Part shown: in pieces, positions 11,985 through 14,308 of the stretch
Numbering within the stretch: position 1 is the first letter of the stretch
Layout: each line of letters opens with the position of its first letter
Origin: JBBRLG01 sp038231495
GTDB lineage: Bacteria; Planctomycetota; Planctomycetia; Gemmatales; Gemmataceae
Direction: 5' to 3'
Length of the DNA: 14,308 nucleotides
Assembly (NCBI GenBank): GCA_038231495.1
Contig: JBBRLG010000123.1
Span: 1-14,308, forward strand
Position numbers and translations under genes: made by a program
The notes under the pieces: model-generated
The model's input: the letters and a program-made list of their open reading frames with translations, nothing else
The model's database searches: none
What the model was told of the DNA's origin: nothing

Positions 11985-12126
11985 TTCCCGTCATGGTATG
12001 CTGTAGCGAAACGTCCGCCGTCCGAAAAATCTTGTCAGAGTGCCTAGATTGCCCGTCGCTATCGGGTATCCTTCCTGTTGGAAACCGCCGTCGCCGGGGC
12101 CGCCTCGCAGAAAGTAGGAGTTTTGC

Positions 12127-13488
12127 ATGTCTCGAAACGTCCTGCCCGCAATCTCCACGGTGGAGCCGTTGTACTTGCGCCCCTGGGTCGTGCTGCTGGT
12201 CGGCCTCGGGTCGGCGGTCGTCGGCCTGGGGTTGTGCAACTTCGACGGCAGCGGCTTCGTCGTCGCCCGCCTGGCCTTTCTCGTCGTCGGCCTGATCCTG
12301 GCGGGGGCCGCTGTCGAACGCCGGTTCCGGATCGCAGGCCAGGAACTCGAAGAGCGCATGGAAACGGCCGGCATGCTCGCCCTCGCCGCGTTCGTAGCGA
12401 TCGTCGCCTTTCTCGCGACCGACAAGGACTGGAGTTCCGCCCACCTGTTCCTCGGCGGCGCGGTCGGCGTCGCGCTGCTCGGCGCGGTACTCGTCATGGC
12501 CCCGTCCGTCGTGCGGCGGGCGATGGCCGGCGTCCTGATCCTGTTCCACTTCGTCGGCATCTTCGTCGCCGCCACCAACATCGCCCCGCCCGGCGGCCAG
12601 GCACCGTGGGTCACCGAACAAGCCTGGTCGCACGTCTACCGCTACTACCTCAGCTTCTTTTACCTGACCAACGCCTACCACTTCTACTCGCCCGACCCCG
12701 GCCCCTCGACGCTTCTCTGGTTTAGGGTGCAGTACGAGGACGACAAATACCGCTGGGTCAAGTTACCCGACAAGTCGGCCAGCCCGGTGCCGTTGCACTA
12801 CACGCGCACGATGGTCGTCGCCGACAGCACCAACCTGCCCGGCCCGACGATACCGCCGGCCCTGTTTGAAAAGCGCATCAACGAACGCCGGGAGGCCGGC
12901 CGTTTCTTCCGACCCGACCCGACCAGGGACGGCGAAAAGTTCGAGGGCCAGCCGATCCCGATCATGCTCGAAGACCTGACCAACCCCTTCAACCGCTCGC
13001 CGCTGCCGCCGGACGCCTACCGGGAGCCGAACGACTATTCCAAGCTCTTGATCTCGTCGTTCGTGCGCCACGTGGCCGTCAGCTACCCGCACCCGAGCGA
13101 CCCGTCGATCCCCGTCAAGAACGTCAAGGTCTATCGCATCGTCCACAAGCTCATCGGGGCCGGCGAGATGGCGGTGGGCCGCGACCCGATGCAGGAAGTC
13201 TACTTCGCCCCCTATTTCATGGGCAAGTTCGACACGAACGGCGAGTTGATCGTCAAGCAGCAGCAGTACGACCAGAACATGAACCCGCTGTTGAAGGAGT
13301 ACGACGGCTTCCTTTACTGGACGATCCCGATCCTGGCCGTGCCCAAGGGGCCGCCGCGTAGCGACTTCGTGATGCCGTTCGAGAGCAAGGACTTTGACGT
13401 TCGCAATTACCTGGATCTGCACGCCGGCGACATCCGTTCGTTCGACGACAAGAAGGCCGAGCCGATGAAAGAGGAGGGGCGGAAATGA
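12127..13488 (+). CDS. Membrane protein paired with an HTTM protein
   Basis: A 453-aa protein starting with ATG at 12127, with AGGAG 6 bases before the start codon. Five hydrophobic helices lie at roughly residues 17-38, 43-61, 82-99, 105-125 and 131-149. A soluble tail of about 300 residues follows, beginning WSHVYRYYLSFFYLTNAYHFYSPDPGP and continuing with LLWFRVQYEDDKYRWVKLPD. The tail is rich in Tyr, Pro and Asp and could be a beta-domain on the outer face of the membrane. I know no function. Its stop overlaps the start of the HTTM gene as ATGA, so the two are translationally coupled and probably work together. Its C-terminal end is highly charged (DDKKAEPMKEEGRK). Confidence 0.85.
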   Translation: MSRNVLPAISTVEPLYLRPWVVLLVGLGSAVVGLGLCNFDGSGFVVARLAFLVVGLILAGAAVERRFRIAGQELEERMETAGMLALAAFVAIVAFLATDKDWSSAHLFLGGAVGVALLGAVLVMAPSVVRRAMAGVLILFHFVGIFVAATNIAPPGGQAPWVTEQAWSHVYRYYLSFFYLTNAYHFYSPDPGPSTLLWFRVQYEDDKYRWVKLPDKSASPVPLHYTRTMVVADSTNLPGPTIPPALFEKRINERREAGRFFRPDPTRDGEKFEGQPIPIMLEDLTNPFNRSPLPPDAYREPNDYSKLLISSFVRHVAVSYPHPSDPSIPVKNVKVYRIVHKLIGAGEMAVGRDPMQEVYFAPYFMGKFDTNGELIVKQQQYDQNMNPLLKEYDGFLYWTIPILAVPKGPPRSDFVMPFESKDFDVRNYLDLHAGDIRSFDDKKAEPMKEEGRK

Positions 13489-14308
13489 AGCCTGCCGTGA
13501 CCGAGACGCCCGCCGCCCCGCCGCCGGTGGCAGAGGTATCGTGGCTCGACTGGTTGCGCGCCGCCGACCGCTTCTGGTTCAAGCCCGCCGAGCCGACGAT
13601 GCTGGGATTGATCCGCATCCTGTGCGGCGTCCTCACGCTCTACGTCCACCTGTCGTATTGCTTCGGCCTGCTGTCCTACCTCGGCCCGCACGCCTGGGGC
13701 GATCGCAAACAGGTCGAGTTCGTGCGTACCCAGGTCACGTTTTATGCCCCGCCGACGACCTGGGACGGTCAGCCGACGGAGCTGGACAAGGGCTACGCCG
13801 CCTGGTCGGTGTGGTACCACGTCGAGGAGCCGTTCTGGGTCATCACCTTGCACGCCGTCTTCCTGGTCGCGATGGTTTGCTACACCGTCGGCTTCTGCAC
13901 GCGGGTCAGCGGCGTCCTGACGTGGATCGGCGTGATCTCGTACGTCAACCGGCTGCCGTTCATGATGTTCGGCATGGACACGATCATGGTGATCGTGCAG
14001 ACGTACCTGTTGATCGGCCCCGCCGGCGCGGTCTACTCGGTGGACGCCTGGCTGCACAAGCGGCGCGTCGGCTGGTGGCGCGACGACGCGGTGGACGCGG
14101 ACCGCCCGCCGAAGTCGGTGGCGGCGAACCTCGCGCTGCGGCTGATGCAGGTTCACTTTTGCTTCGTCTACCTGGTTTCGGGCCTGTCGAAGCTGCAAGG
14201 GGCGACCTGGTGGAGCGGCGACGCCATCTGGCTCACGATCGCCAACCCGAACTTTTCGCCGATGCAGTCGGCGGTGTTTTTCAACAGCCTGGTTTTCCTG
14301 GCGCAGCA
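13485..14308 (+). CDS. HTTM-domain membrane protein (3' end outside window)
   Basis: This is an open frame of 274 codons without a stop. It starts with ATG at 13485 inside the upstream gene's end (ATGA overlap), with GGAGG 7-8 bases upstream. After a Pro/Ala-rich start, the sequence MLGLIRILCGVLTLYVHLSY (about residues 39-58) begins the first helix. Further helices occur at WVITLHAVFLVAMVCYTVGF, VLTWIGVISYV, and FGMDTIMVIVQTYLLIGPAG. HFCFVYLVSGLSKLQGATWWSG matches the HTTM (horizontally transferred transmembrane) domain. That domain is related to the membrane part of vitamin K-dependent gamma-carboxylase. Bacterial members have no proven reaction; carboxylase activity should not be assumed. 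The C-terminal part lies beyond the window. Confidence 0.88.
   Translation, partial: MKPAVTETPAAPPPVAEVSWLDWLRAADRFWFKPAEPTMLGLIRILCGVLTLYVHLSYCFGLLSYLGPHAWGDRKQVEFVRTQVTFYAPPTTWDGQPTELDKGYAAWSVWYHVEEPFWVITLHAVFLVAMVCYTVGFCTRVSGVLTWIGVISYVNRLPFMMFGMDTIMVIVQTYLLIGPAGAVYSVDAWLHKRRVGWWRDDAVDADRPPKSVAANLALRLMQVHFCFVYLVSGLSKLQGATWWSGDAIWLTIANPNFSPMQSAVFFNSLVFLAQ

Noticed and set aside
9415..12006. Long plus-strand open frames opposite the TPR gene (for example 9415-10716 and 10735-12006)
   Set aside because: Antisense shadows of a GC-rich gene: Arg/Gln/His-rich products without domains, while the minus strand gives a coherent TPR protein.
13407..14198. Minus-strand frame of 263 codons opposite the HTTM gene
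   Set aside because: Val/His/Asp/Arg-rich antisense product typical of shadow frames; the plus strand encodes a recognisable HTTM domain.

Overview
The window is GC-rich bacterial chromosome, most likely from a planctomycete of the Gemmataceae type. That placement is inferred from the gene mix: an HTTM-domain protein beside a membrane partner, a large TPR protein, a DUF1990 protein, a DUF433 antitoxin-like gene, many short orphan genes, heptamer repeats and palindromic elements. No rRNA or marker gene is present to prove it. I see no tRNA, CRISPR array, transposase or phage gene.

Layout, left to right. A palindrome lies at 1-47. A glycine-rich general-stress-type protein follows at 99-638 (minus). 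A gene-poor stretch at 639-1506 holds one small ORF with a very good ribosome binding site (892-1098, plus), several hairpins, and two families of 7-bp repeats that run into the 3' end of a metallophosphoesterase gene (1507-2499, minus). That gene probably starts at an ATT codon. Divergent from it are a 2Fe-2S ferredoxin (2642-3019) and a DUF1990 protein (3044-3670). They meet, tail to tail with a 4-bp overlap, a minus-strand operon read as valS (4301-7375), a 97-aa orphan (3999-4292) and a 104-aa acidic orphan (3667-3981).

Upstream of valS is another run of minus-strand genes: a 1052-aa TPR protein (8704-11862), a 109-aa orphan (8242-8571), a 115-aa acidic orphan (7878-8225), a DUF433 protein (7601-7801) and a degraded C-terminal scrap of its usual DUF5615 toxin partner (7504-7602). 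From 12127 to the right edge, two overlapping plus-strand genes encode a five-helix membrane protein with a large soluble tail and an HTTM-domain protein cut by the window end.

The housekeeping part is valS. The most interesting part is the small-gene cargo on either side of it. Two separate two-gene cassettes (3667-4292 and 7878-8571) have the same order: a short orphan carrying RGG near its N-terminus, GxSV in the middle and HHxxIV near its C-terminus, followed by a small acidic protein. I propose that they are related effector/immunity or toxin-antitoxin-like pairs. This rests on by-eye similarity and needs a profile search. Nearby, a deletion appears to have destroyed the toxin half of a DUF433/DUF5615 pair. 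A palindromic element also sits in frame inside valS.
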